The notes beneath the pieces are model-generated. The model was given only the letters and a program-made list of their open reading frames with translations. It made no database searches and was not told the DNA's origin. A DNA stretch of 64,000 nt from Bryoerythrophyllum caledonicum (lineage: Eukaryota > Streptophyta > Bryopsida > Pottiales > Pottiaceae). Shown here one piece after another: positions 46,209 through 56,216 of this stretch. The first letter of the stretch is position 1. Each line of letters starts with the position of its first letter. The DNA lies in NCBI GenBank assembly GCA_963971425.1, contig OZ020515.1:20456637-20520636 (forward strand), read 5' to 3'. A program made the translations under genes and the position numbers.

Positions 46209-46528
46209 TGTTAAGAGATGTGAAGCAAACAAACCAGATGAACAACAAGAATGAACTGTCTCTATGAGCACAGGCCTTGGTTTATTTATCTCGAGGCATT
46301 AATGCCTCAGGATTAACGGTAGGTTCAGCTAGTTGTGAGTTAACTATAGGTAGCTTGTAGTTAATGCCTCGGGATTAACGATAGCTGGTAGTTAATGCCT
46401 CGGGATTAACGGTAGCTGGTGGTTAACTGCGTGTTAACTAGAAGGTCTACCTAATCCGGGTAGGTGAGCTGAATGCTCCTGATTAAGAACCCCGGAGTGA
46501 ATGGATGTACATTCATCCTATTTTAACA
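46209..46528 (-). repeat. Copia 3' LTR (320 bp)
   Basis: Starts TGTTAAGAG and ends TTTTAACA on the plus strand. Contains two units of a 31-bp repeat (TTAATGCCTCGGGATTAACG at 46361 and 46392). Confidence 0.95.
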
Positions 46529-46594
46529 CTCCTCCTCGAACGATGATCTTCCTCATTAAAAAAACTTCAAAAATATGAAGGAAAAAAAGTAAAG

Positions 46595-47941
46595 TCATTG
46601 TTCGGAATCTAATTCACTCAGGGTTCTCATACCTGCTGCTGTGATTAATTTCCGGTGTTGGGGAGCGGGTAATGCCTTCGTCAGAACATCGGCAATGTTG
46701 TCAGCCGATGGGATCTTCTTGACTTGAATCTGATTAGTTTCGGTGAGGTCTTGTGTGTAACCAAAGATGTGGAGGCTGATGTGTTTGACACGGTCAGCCT
46801 TGATGAATCCCGAAGACACTTGCTCGATACATGCTGCGTTGTCTTCGAATGTGATGGTTGCGTTGTTTCTAGGTGGGAGTCCGCTCATCTGAAGAATAGC
46901 TTATTGCATGGTGTGTAGCCATACAGCCTCACGTGATGCTTCGTGGAAGGCAAGCAGCTCGGCATGGTTGGTGGAGGTGGCGGTGACCGTTTGCTTGGTT
47001 GATCGCCATGAGATCGGTGCACCGTTCTTGATGAAGATATAGCCAGTTTGGGACTTGCCGGTCAAGGGATCGGTCTTGAATCCAGAGTCGGCGTATCCGA
47101 CTATGTCGCTCGGTGCTTGTTTTTGGTAGTGAAGTCCGAGATCCTTTGTCCCGCGGAGGTATCGGAGGAGGTGCTTGATGCCTTGCCAATGTCGGGCCGT
47201 GGGCTTCTGGCTGTGCCGTGCAAGTACACTGACTGCGAACGAGATGTCCGGCCTTGTGTTGGTGGCGAGGTATAGTAGGGCTCCGACGGCTGCTAGGTAC
47301 TGGGATTTGTCGAGCTCCTCCTCGTTGTCTTTGGCTAGTCGATATGGATCTTCTTCGGTGCGACTCTTGCCGATCATGGGGGCGGACAGCGCGTTGGCAT
47401 TCTCCATGTTGAATGCACGTAGCATCTTCTTGACGTAGGTCTGTTGATGAAGAAGCAAGCTGCCGTCCTCGAAGTGTTTGATCTGTAGACCCAAGCAGTA
47501 GGATGTGCGACCTAATACTTTCATCTTGAATTTTTCGGTTAGTAATGTTTCTACGTATTTACTTAATGTTGATGTCCCTATCGAGTTGAGATCATCAACG
47601 TATACCGCGAGGATCACGAAACCAATATCGTCCTTAAGGATGAATACACAGGGTAGGGCTGGGTGGGTTGTGAATCCTCGAGAAAGTAGAAAGGACTTTA
47701 GGTGGTGATACCATGCACGGCCGACTTGTTTCAAGCCATAAAGGGCCTTGTGGATTCTCAATCCAGCAAACTTTCCGGGTTGGGGAGAGGTATCGCCTGA
47801 TAAGAAGTCTGGTGGGGGTTTAATGTGAATCTGGGTGTCTAGGTCACCATATAGATATGCTGTAACGACGTCTAATAGACGGGTTTCGAGGGTTAGCTGG
47901 ACTGCTATGCTTAGAAGGTAACGAAAAGATGTACTGTCCAT
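46595..47941 (-). pseudogene. Copia reverse transcriptase and RNase H region
   Basis: From 47941 down: LLDVVTAYLYGDLDTQIHI (first catalytic Asp), VYVDDLNSIG (the YVDD active site), KALYGLKQVGRAWYHHL, TNTRPDISFAVSVLARHSQKP, then RNase H with SQTGYIFIKNGAPISWRSTK, STNHAELLAFHEASREAVWL. A TAA after HTMQ (46899-46901) interrupts RNase H; the frame continues ITFEDNAACIEQVSSGF and ends near ELDSEQ at 46595. RNA-dependent DNA synthesis in the virus-like particle is the family role. It is non-functional as a single polyprotein because of this and upstream stops. Confidence 0.93.
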
Positions 47942-48096
47942 TACGGGGGAGTAAGTTTGCTCAAAATCTATCCCTGGTTTCTGTGCGTACCCTTGGGCTA
48001 CTAGCCTGACCTTAAATCGAAGGACTTTACCGTGCTCATCTCGTTTGCAGGTAAATATCAGTTTGTGCCCTATGGATTTGGTTGTGAGGTTGGTGA

Positions 48097-49386
48097 CTAG
48101 GGGTCCAAAAACTTCACGTTTTCTAAGGGATTTGTATTTGTTTTGTAAGGCTTTCTCCCACTCTGGCCATTTGGGCTACTCTTAGCCTGATCTAGTGTAG
48201 TTGGGTCCGTCTCGAGGTGGATGAGGAATGATTGGAAATCATCCCACGGGATTTCTACAGTCGGCTCTGATGGGTTATAATGCATGTGCATGGCTGCACG
48301 TGCTCGGGGGGTCGGGTTCATTTTTCGTTTCTTGGCTGGGGTCATTGGGACTAGGTTACCTGAACTAGGTACGGGACTTCTAATGATCCTAGGTCCTGAG
48401 TGGAATCCATCAGGGATGTTCTCGGCCACGTTCTGTAGGTTGATTAATTTTCTAACCTCAGTTTCAGCTAGAGCAGTCCGTGGGTCTGGGTTTAGGGTCA
48501 AGGTTTCTAAATCCTTGAAGTTCAAGGCTTTGTAGGTGGCTAGGTATGGGGTGCCTGGGAATTTTTCTATAAACTTACAGTTCTGAAATCTAGCCTTGTA
48601 AATATCGTCACTCTTGGGGAGTTTGTATCAAATGATACTTGGGGAGTCATATCCAAGGTATATGGCTCTAATTTTGTGGGGTGTTAAAGTCTTATGTTTC
48701 GGGTCAGAAACAGGGACCCATACTTCGCAGCCAAAGGTGCGTAAGTGGGCGATATGAGGTGTTCTACCGGATGCTAGTTCGAGCGAGCTTTAGGTTTGTA
48801 GAAGCATTGGTCTGAGCCTAAGTAATACAGCGGTGTGTAAAACAGCATGACCCCACAAGGTGGGCGGTAGGTTCGCATGAAATAAAAGGGGTCTAACTAT
48901 GAGCTGAATCTTTTTGATATAGGCTTCTGCTAGACCGTTCTGGGCGTGTTCATACGGAACTGAGTAAGTTAATTCTATCCCGGACGCTACACAGAAACCT
49001 TCGAAGGCTTGGGATTTGAATTCTAAGGCATTATCCATTCGAAGATAACAAATCTGATTATCAGGGAAATGGTTCCGGAATCTAATAAGCATCGCTAAGG
49101 TTTTAGGGAAGACCATATTCCGGGTTGTAAGCAATGAAACTTCAGCATGTCTCCCAAATGCATCAACAAGCACAAAGAAGTATTTAAACTAACCGGATTG
49201 AGGTGTGATGGGACCGCACCAATCGCCATGGAGGCGGTGTAAGGCGGCTGGCATCTCTGTCGGGAGCTTCCACCTCGACGGTTGTCTTATCAACTTCCCT
49301 TGTATGCATGCGGGGCACTCATCTACGCGCTCCGCGTCGTTGGTGGACAGGTAATGGCCTGTGAGCTGAGGGATCATCTTCCTCAT
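48097..49386 (-). pseudogene. Copia integrase region
   Basis: From 49386 down: CPACIQGKLIRQPSR (zinc-finger end and linker), LHRLHGDWCGPITPQSG (first catalytic Asp), a TAG, then VDAFGRHAEVSLL, YLRMDNALEFKSQAFEGFC (second Asp), and SVPYEHAQNGLAEAYIKKI (catalytic Glu). TFGCEVWVPVSDPKHKTL and YLGYDSPSII follow, with a TGA, then a C-terminal basic/Pro region to 48097. These are Copia hallmarks. Stops at about 49189 and 48630 break the frame. Confidence 0.9.
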
Positions 49387-50960
49387 TATCGTCGTTCCCG
49401 GATGTTGGCCTTGCTGCTGGTGGCTAGGAACAATGATATCATGTCCCTAGGGGGTAGGCGCTGATGACATGCTCCAAGGCGTCCATGGGCCTCTTCCTCA
49501 CCTTTGCAGGAGGGCTCGACTTGCTTGATAGCAAGCTCGTATAGGCCGTTGGCTCCCGCGTATGCGATGGCGAGGATCGTCGGCCCTCGCCTGAGCTCCA
49601 GCACCTCTTCATCGTTCTCACGCGCAGTGGAGACGTGGATATTGTTGGCCCGTAAGTCACGGTAGCTGATCAAGCTACGTGGGGCGTCTGGGGCATACAT
49701 AGCCCGTGCACAGATGAGGGGGGCTCCCCCGGGCAAAACAATCTTTGCCCGGCCCTCACGGAACTTGAAGTTCCTTGTGCCTGCTATTGTGACTATGTCA
49801 CAACTTTGCCACGGTTCGTTTCGAGTTTTGAACTCGAAGTACGACGGGTCTTGTAAAATGGTGTGAGTAGAGGCGCTGTCTAACAAGGCAATTTTGGCTG
49901 TGCTGACTGGCGCTACTCGCTGGACCATATAGTTTTCTGGGTCTAGATCAGTGAGTGTGAGGGAGGGTGCATCGAGGGTGTGTGTTTCCCTCTTGCCCTC
50001 CTTCAGTGACTGCAACTCTTTATACATCTCACAGACATATTGGGAGGCACGACATTCCTTGGTGTAATGACCAAGGCGACCACATTTATGACACATGCCT
50101 TTAACTGTCCTAGTGGATGACTGAAAAGATGTTTCGTTTTTGGGTTTATATGCACACCTCGAGGTTCGGAGATTCTAATTCCACTCTTGCTTCGGCTTCC
50201 AACTGCCCTTCGGTATTCGGCGTGGTGCATCAGAAATGTGTGACTCCCGGCTGCCGTTGCCTTGTGCTGACTTGGAGTTGTGTGTTTTCGCCGGGTTCGA
50301 GGTCTGCGGTTGACGCTGTACTTCGCTTATATGGATCTCCTTGGCTTGGCGCAATTCGGCGTTCTTCAGCAGCAATTGTTGTTGCTTCTCAGCCAAGAGC
50401 AGGTAAGACATGAGTTCGGCATGTGTCGTGAACCTCATGTTGCGGTATTGCTGGGCTAAGATCGCGCATGCAGGTGGAAACGTCGACAACGTCTTGTCAA
50501 TCAGCTCGGTGTCTACTACTGTGTCGCCGCAAAGTCGGAGTTGTGCAACGATCCTGTGGAGCTCCGAGTTGAATGCAAGAAAGTTGGGGAAGTCCATGAC
50601 ACGAAGAGCGATCCACTCGCTACGGGCTTGAGGTAAAACTATGGTCTCCTCGTGTTTGAATCGGGCCTCCAAAGCTGTCCGCAGTGCGGCGGGGTCTTTT
50701 ACCTAGATATTTTGCTGTCGCAGTGAAGGATCAAGGTGACGTCGAAGGAGAAGAAGTGTCTGCCATTTGTATGTAGCTGGAATCTCCTCCTCGGGTGTTG
50801 GGTTTAACGTGATGTCTAGTTCCTCAGCGCATAAGTATGTCCGCATGTCTATGTTCCAACCTAAGTAGTTCGATCCATCGGGTTCTAAAGGTTCAAAGAT
50901 GAAAGGTTGTATGCGGCTATCGCGGGGTGGGCGATGTGCTGCCCTAGCTATGACTTCTAT
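49386..50960 (-). pseudogene. Copia gag and protease region
   Basis: From about 50960 down: FEPLEPDGSNYLGWNIDMRT (gag start region), a TAG near 50704, then FKHEETIVLPQARSEW, STFPPACAILAQQYRNMRF (gag core) and a CCHC zinc knuckle CHKCGRLGHYTKECRASQY at the start of the 50096-49386 frame. The protease follows with ALLDSASTHTIL (DSA active site). Gag packages the RNA and the protease releases the mature products. Frame breaks near 50100 and 50704 mean no intact Gag-Pol is encoded. Confidence 0.88.
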
Positions 50961-51126
50961 GGTTTCTACAACAGGTTTGGCTTCAGGTGTCTCTGTCTAT
51001 AAAGCTGGCTGTCTAAACAACAAAAAAGAGAAAAAGAAAACTTCATGTATGTCTACACAAGCGGAGGATGATGAAGAGAGCAAAATAAATTAAAATTGAA
51101 AGACATGAGCGAAAGTGTTGATAACG

Positions 51127-51508
51127 TGTTAAGAGATGTGAAGCAAACAAACTAGATGAACAACAAGAATGAACTGTCTCTATGAGCACAAGCCTTGGTT
51201 TATTTATCTCGAGGCATTAATGCCTCGGGATTAACAGTAGGTTCAGCTAGTTGTGAGTTAACTGTAGGTAGCTGGTGGTTAATGCCTTGGGATTAACGAT
51301 AGCTTGTAGTTAATGCCTCGGGATTAACGATAGCTGGTAGTTAATGCCTCGGGATTAACGGTAGCTGGTAGTTAATGCCTCGGGATTAACGGTAGCTGGT
51401 GGTTAACTGCGTGTTAACTAGAAGGTCTACCTAATCCGGGTAGGTGAGCTGAATGCTCCTGATTAAGAACCCCGGAGTGAATGGATGTACATTCATCCTA
51501 TTTTAACA
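51127..51508 (-). repeat. Copia 5' LTR (382 bp)
   Basis: Same ends as the other LTR. It holds four 31-bp units (starting 51279, 51310, 51341 and 51372) against two in the 3' LTR. The 62-bp length difference is exactly two units. Confidence 0.95.
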
Positions 51509-53116
51509 CAAACCATTTGGTTACCCTCTTCTAATTTACCTTTTAGACCATATTAGTAGTTCGTCCATGGCCCATTATTCCTAGTGTTCGCCATTGGTCC
51601 CAATGTGTTCATCCGTTCCCAAAGAGTTCCCAACGAGTTCCCAATGCATAGAAACCAATTTATACTCCTAAAATTACTTCCAATTTTACTTTTTGTTTAG
51701 TGGGGCCCACCACCAATCGTTGGGGCCCCAAAGCACGCTCATCCGCATGCATGTGCATGAGCTTAATGTCACCAAAGGCCTCCCATGGGCCACATGCCCA
51801 CATCATGCTCAATCCAAATTTAAACTTGCTCTGGAAGAAACAGTTCTTTCAATCCTTTAATGCCCAAGGTATTACCCCCATGACTGACACTTGAAGCAAT
51901 GTGCATGTAAAGAGAACCCAAATAACAATACATCTATTTTTTGGTGATAGCCAATAGAATTGCAATCTCAACCCGTGTGATTTCATATTTTTCTGATGAG
52001 ATGTGAATTAGTTATGAATTTTCAAAGTGATCAGTCAAGTTTAGCCTATTTTTGCCACTAGGTACCCCGCATTAGCACCGACCAAAAGTTGGGGGTCTTG
52101 ACCAATAGTAAGCCTTAATTTGGAGCTAACAAAGAGTAAATGGGTGAAAATGGGGCGGATATGGGGTGGAACTGGGACCAAATATAGTGTGGCAGTGAGA
52201 AGAAGGTGGTGGTTATGGGGGGTAAACCAGAAGTGGACCATGAGAGCATGGGCAAACCTATGAGTGTAGTAGACTAGACATTGGAGAGATCCATTGGAAA
52301 GCTAATGAGGAGCTTAAAATGTGCTCAAAGGATGTGAGAGACTATGGCCAATTGTAGAAAGAGTAAAAAGAGCAAAAGTTTGGAGATCTTCATCGTCTTT
52401 GACACAATTTTTAATCATTGGAAGTTCTTTCTTTCACTTTTGAACATCCACACTTTGAATTTTTCAAAACAATATATTGTTTAGCCCTTGTACTATACCA
52501 TATTATCAAATTTATTATAATGACCAATCCTAATTGGTAAAACATTTACACTACTTAAATGCAAAAGCTAGAACCCATGAAAAGTAGTCATAATTACTCT
52601 AGTTTAATGTTGACAATATTGGTAAGTGATCCACATGACCATTACAACATTAAAAATGGTGTAAGGTATTGGTGAATGATATGAAAAGAAAATTAACTCA
52701 CCAACAACAATAAGATTCTATAAAGATCACTTCAATAATTCATATAAAATCACAAGAATTCATTTTTATGATTAAAAAAAAACACGGTTGAAATTAACTC
52801 AAATTCTAATGTGTGGATTATTTTGTTCTATGAAAATCATTCTTGAAAATATGGTGCGTTTCTAAAGGAGATAGAGTCCTAACTAACGGGATTAGGGTCC
52901 TCTACCTTCGTCGGTGCTTCTCACGAGGATATCACCTCAGTATGAACAGGGTATCACGTTGTGTATTTTACGAGGATATCACCTCAGGTCATCACAGGGT
53001 ATCAGGCTCGATACACATAGATATCAGTCCAGTACATCGTTGTGTGAGCACGATGTGTTCTGGACGAGACACGAGATTTGCAGCGTTTTCTCGTGGCTAT
53101 GGCGGAGTGAGAGTTT
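51509..53116. other. AT-rich intergenic stretch with a 47-bp tandem duplication
   Basis: No gene recognised. Near 52923-53016 two units of 47 bp (each beginning ACGAGGATATCACCTCAG) lie about 100 bp beyond the stop codon of the minus-strand lectin gene, probably in its 3' flank. Confidence 0.55.
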
Positions 53117-54433
53117 TCAGGTGTGCCCGGTGTGGGTCGCCCACACGATGGCGCCCGAGGTCATGTCTAGCACAATCACGTTCCCGCAGCTGATTATGCT
53201 CAACGCGGTGGAGTACAACGACGGGGCGGTGCCGCCGCTCGACCAGCGCGGCGTCCCGAGCGGGTCCTTCACCACCAAGTTCCCGTCGGGCTGCATCTCC
53301 ATGTAGCACTCGCGTTGGAAGGGGTCGTTGAACTGCGAGAACGACGCCCACTTGGCGTTCCACTCCGTCCTGCCGTCCGGGCGCTTCTTGTACACCACCA
53401 GGTTGCAGTCGTACTGCATCGTGAGCGCGTACGTCCCGTCTGGCGACCGCAGGCTGTGCCCCGCCATCAGCACGTTCTGCACGCCGTCGAACGCCACGGG
53501 GATTATGTTGGAGTGCCGCCAGTCGCAAGACGGCGTGGCTAGGGGTTGGAGTTGGAAATCCGTGGGTTGGATGAGAGAATCCGGGCGGCGTAGGGTTTCA
53601 TTTCTGAATTTATTCATGATTTCACCTCTGGAAACCTTGCGCCCTAGGGTTTTGTACCTGGAATCCATGGTTTTAGCCGCGAAATCCATGGTTTCAGTGC
53701 TCATGCTCCTTAGGGTTTGAACTCTCGAAGCTGCTATGCGGCTCAGAGCGACATGGTCCTTGTAGAGCTTCGCGAGCGCCTCTGGATTTGTCGCCGTCTT
53801 GTTCGGCAGGCCGTGGCTCAAACACACCGGCGGTGTCGATGACGGTGGAGGCGAAAGCGGCGGAGGAGGCGATGGCGGAGGAGGCGATGGCGGAGGCGGC
53901 GATGGCGGAGGCGGCGAAGGCAGCAGAGGAACTAGAAGAAGATTGCTTTGCTCCCTATCTGACGAAGATCGCTGCTGCTGAGGGGGAAGAAGCGGCATTG
54001 TCGTCGAGTTTTCCGGGATCCAGAGGTAGGAGACACGCGAGTTCTGGTTGGAGCAGTACCCCCAGGGGCTGTGGCTGGTGCGCGCGTCGAACGGGAATTG
54101 TAGGCACATGGCGAAGTCGGCGTCGATGAGCGCGCACATGTTGATGTCATGCTTGTACTCCGCAGTGCAGTCCTGCGTGAGGAACTCGAACGTGGTGTGC
54201 AGCGTGCCGCGCGCTGATGACGCGTTGAAGACGTGCAGCGTGATGTACTTGGCGGCCAGCCCGCACGAGCCCTCCACCGGGAGCAACAGCCAGTCACTCA
54301 TGATCAGCTTCCCGACGTCGATGCCGCCGAGGTCGGGTATGGTTTGGTTGCTGAACGCCATCTCGTATGCTCGGATTCTCGCTGCTGCAGCAAGCAGCGC
54401 GTAGAGAATCACTAGCTTCAACATTGCCGCCAT
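53117..54433 (-). CDS. Secreted chimeric protein: Cys-rich domain, SPPPP linker, bulb-type lectin
   Basis: A single-exon ORF of 438 residues. Residues 1-22 (MAAMLKLVILYALLAAAARI) form a signal peptide. Residues 23-145 are an unrecognised extracellular domain with about six Cys (VEGSCGLAAKYIT, TQDCTAEYKHDINMCALI, CLQFPF, GYCSN). Residues 170-200 are an extensin-like run of SPPPP repeats, a target for Pro hydroxylation and glycosylation in the wall. A helical linker follows, then a bulb-type (GNA) lectin domain to the C-terminus. The mannose-site pattern QxDxNxVxY is complete once (QYDCNLVVY) and present with Lys for Tyr a second time (QPDGNLVVK). It probably binds mannose-type glycans at the wall; the partner is unknown. 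Intact, GC-rich, no introns. Confidence 0.85.
   Translation of the reverse strand: MAAMLKLVILYALLAAAARIRAYEMAFSNQTIPDLGGIDVGKLIMSDWLLLPVEGSCGLAAKYITLHVFNASSARGTLHTTFEFLTQDCTAEYKHDINMCALIDADFAMCLQFPFDARTSHSPWGYCSNQNSRVSYLWIPENSTTMPLLPPQQQRSSSDREQSNLLLVPLLPSPPPPSPPPPSPPPPSPPPPLSPPPSSTPPVCLSHGLPNKTATNPEALAKLYKDHVALSRIAASRVQTLRSMSTETMDFAAKTMDSRYKTLGRKVSRGEIMNKFRNETLRRPDSLIQPTDFQLQPLATPSCDWRHSNIIPVAFDGVQNVLMAGHSLRSPDGTYALTMQYDCNLVVYKKRPDGRTEWNAKWASFSQFNDPFQRECYMEMQPDGNLVVKDPLGTPRWSSGGTAPSLYSTALSIISCGNVIVLDMTSGAIVWATHTGHT
53845..53930 (-). repeat. 15-bp repeat encoding SPPPP units
   Basis: Tandem GGCGGAGG(A/C)GGCGAT units on the plus strand. They encode the Pro-rich linker of the lectin gene and are prone to length change. 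Confidence 0.85.
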
Positions 54434-55556
54434 TGTTGCTCTTGTGAAGAATCCTGTCTCAGGTCCCAGAATGTGGTCAGTCTACCTCACGTCTCAGAAT
54501 GTGGTTAATCAATCTCAGGTTTCCGGTGAAGAAATGTGGTTGATCTATATGCTCCAGGAAGCCGTCGGATCTTCGTGGTGGAGGTGAAGGAAACGATCTA
54601 ACAAGCCAGGCAGTGTCATGTCACAGGCCATGACGGAGCAATCCAAACATCTCCGCTATTGCTACTCTTGTGGTGATCCTAAACATTCCCGCTGTTGTTT
54701 CTTCGTCGTATCTCAGGTCGTGCTCCAGGACGCTGTGCAGGTGGAAGTGAAGAAACAGATCGTGTCATACGTCATGATGGAGCACTGCATATGGTCGCAG
54801 ATTGGACATGGATGGTTAAATACCGAGGGACGGTGCGATGTGATCCCTGGAATTCTTGCACCGAAGGTAAGTCTACTACGGTTTGAGTGCAAGGGGCAGA
54901 TTGCCCTACCTACTACGGATCTCGGCATCCGAATCTCAACTTCCTGCCTACTCCCTTGCACAGGTACAACAACTGTGGATGAGTCCCTGACTGCTGGAAA
55001 TGCTGAGCGGATCATGCACTACGTCGAGATCCTGCATTCCCTTACGGCACTGATGAAGTCTTGCATCACTGGTTAATATGTCTTAAGACATGGCGATCGC
55101 ATGGAAAAAGATCCTTTTTAACTGAGGTTTTTTGTAAACCTAATACATTACGAGTTTCGACCGCATTTCTAAATGAAATCAGCTCTAAATAGCCCTAAAT
55201 TTCTATAATCAGCTGGAAGAGGAAAAAGGTGGCTATCGATATGGCCTCTCTTTCTTACTTCTCAAAAGATGGCTACAAGTAACTTGAGTTAGAGACCACC
55301 AAGCCACTTTGTAAGGATTCCAATTGACAGCAACCTCTCCCACGTTTTGAAGTTATTGAGGGTGGACAAAGGAGTTATACACTTCGGGTGACTTCACAAG
55401 TCACTTAGTGGAGTTTTCCCGAAAGTACTCAGGGTTTAAACCCTGACTGTCACCCCAAAACGCTGATAGGGGTTGTACACCTGAAAGTCCACTTGTTTTT
55501 GAGAAACATGGTGGTTTGGTTAACTTTGGGGTTTAATCCATAATTTATGCGTCACG
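54434..55556. other. Lectin upstream region
   Basis: Contains two degenerate copies of a segment beginning GCTCCAGGA (about 54560-54645 and 54722-54790, sharing GTGTCAT and CATGA-GGAGCA words). An open frame at 54618-55076 crosses the second copy but has no recognisable domain, so I do not call it a gene. The rest, to 55556, shows nothing. Confidence 0.45.
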
Positions 55557-56216
55557 TTAATCCCCCCATCGAACTTCTATTTTTGGGCGCCGCCGTTGCC
55601 CGTGGCTTGTTGCCCGATGACGGGTCCCTCTCCTCGACAGTGGACCCGGGGTCTGGAGCTGGGTTTGGACGGTTGACCCGTTAAAGGGTCTGGATGTCAG
55701 GTTGGGTCCCTTTTTGCACCCGATATGCAAATGATGGATCCATCCTCGACCATGGACGATATTTTTGTGATAGATGCAATGGATGGTATTTGTTGCACAT
55801 CCCAGCATAGAGAATATGCTTAGTGGACCCTTTCACCCTAGTGTAGTACAACTGTAGCTGTAGTGCAAATTGTCATGTTCGTAGGATTGTACCGCGTAGC
55901 GAAGGATTGGGCCCTTTGGGCTATTATGATATATTATATAACAATTTGTCCTACAAACGAAGGTGGATATGTAGTGCAACGACAATTCTGTGTTGCCTGA
56001 AATTTCGGATCTGAGAATTTTGAAACTGGTACCGCATCCTCCACCTAATGAAGGGATAAATTGATGCTTCGGGCCACTTATTCCACGGTCCTCCATGTTT
56101 CCTAAATCCTGGGATTTGTCTGAAGCGTAGAGATTTGTTCCTACTGAATGTTCTAGTTTGTAGAGGAAAGGTTGCTAGTTTTTTGTTGTTGACATGGTTG
56201 ACGTTTAAGGGTGAAT

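Larger units (their letters stand above)
46209..51508 (-). mobile_element. Copia LTR retrotransposon, minus orientation, both LTRs
   Basis: A 5.3-kb element with 5' TG...CA 3' LTRs. Flanking 5-bp sites CAAAT (46204-46208) and CAAAC (51509-51513) match at four of five positions. On the minus strand the order is 5' LTR (51508-51127), leader with TTATCA just inside the LTR as a likely initiator-tRNA primer site, gag, protease, integrase, reverse transcriptase, RNase H, then a purine tract GAGGAGGAG before the 3' LTR (46528-46209). Integrase before RT is the Copia order. Scattered stops disable the polyprotein. Outside the repeat-number difference, the LTRs differ at about five positions, all transitions, so the insertion is fairly recent. 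Confidence 0.95.

Noticed and set aside
54618-55076. 152-codon ORF upstream of the lectin gene
   Set aside because: It crosses a degenerate duplicated segment, shows no domain, and its composition resembles the flanking non-coding DNA.
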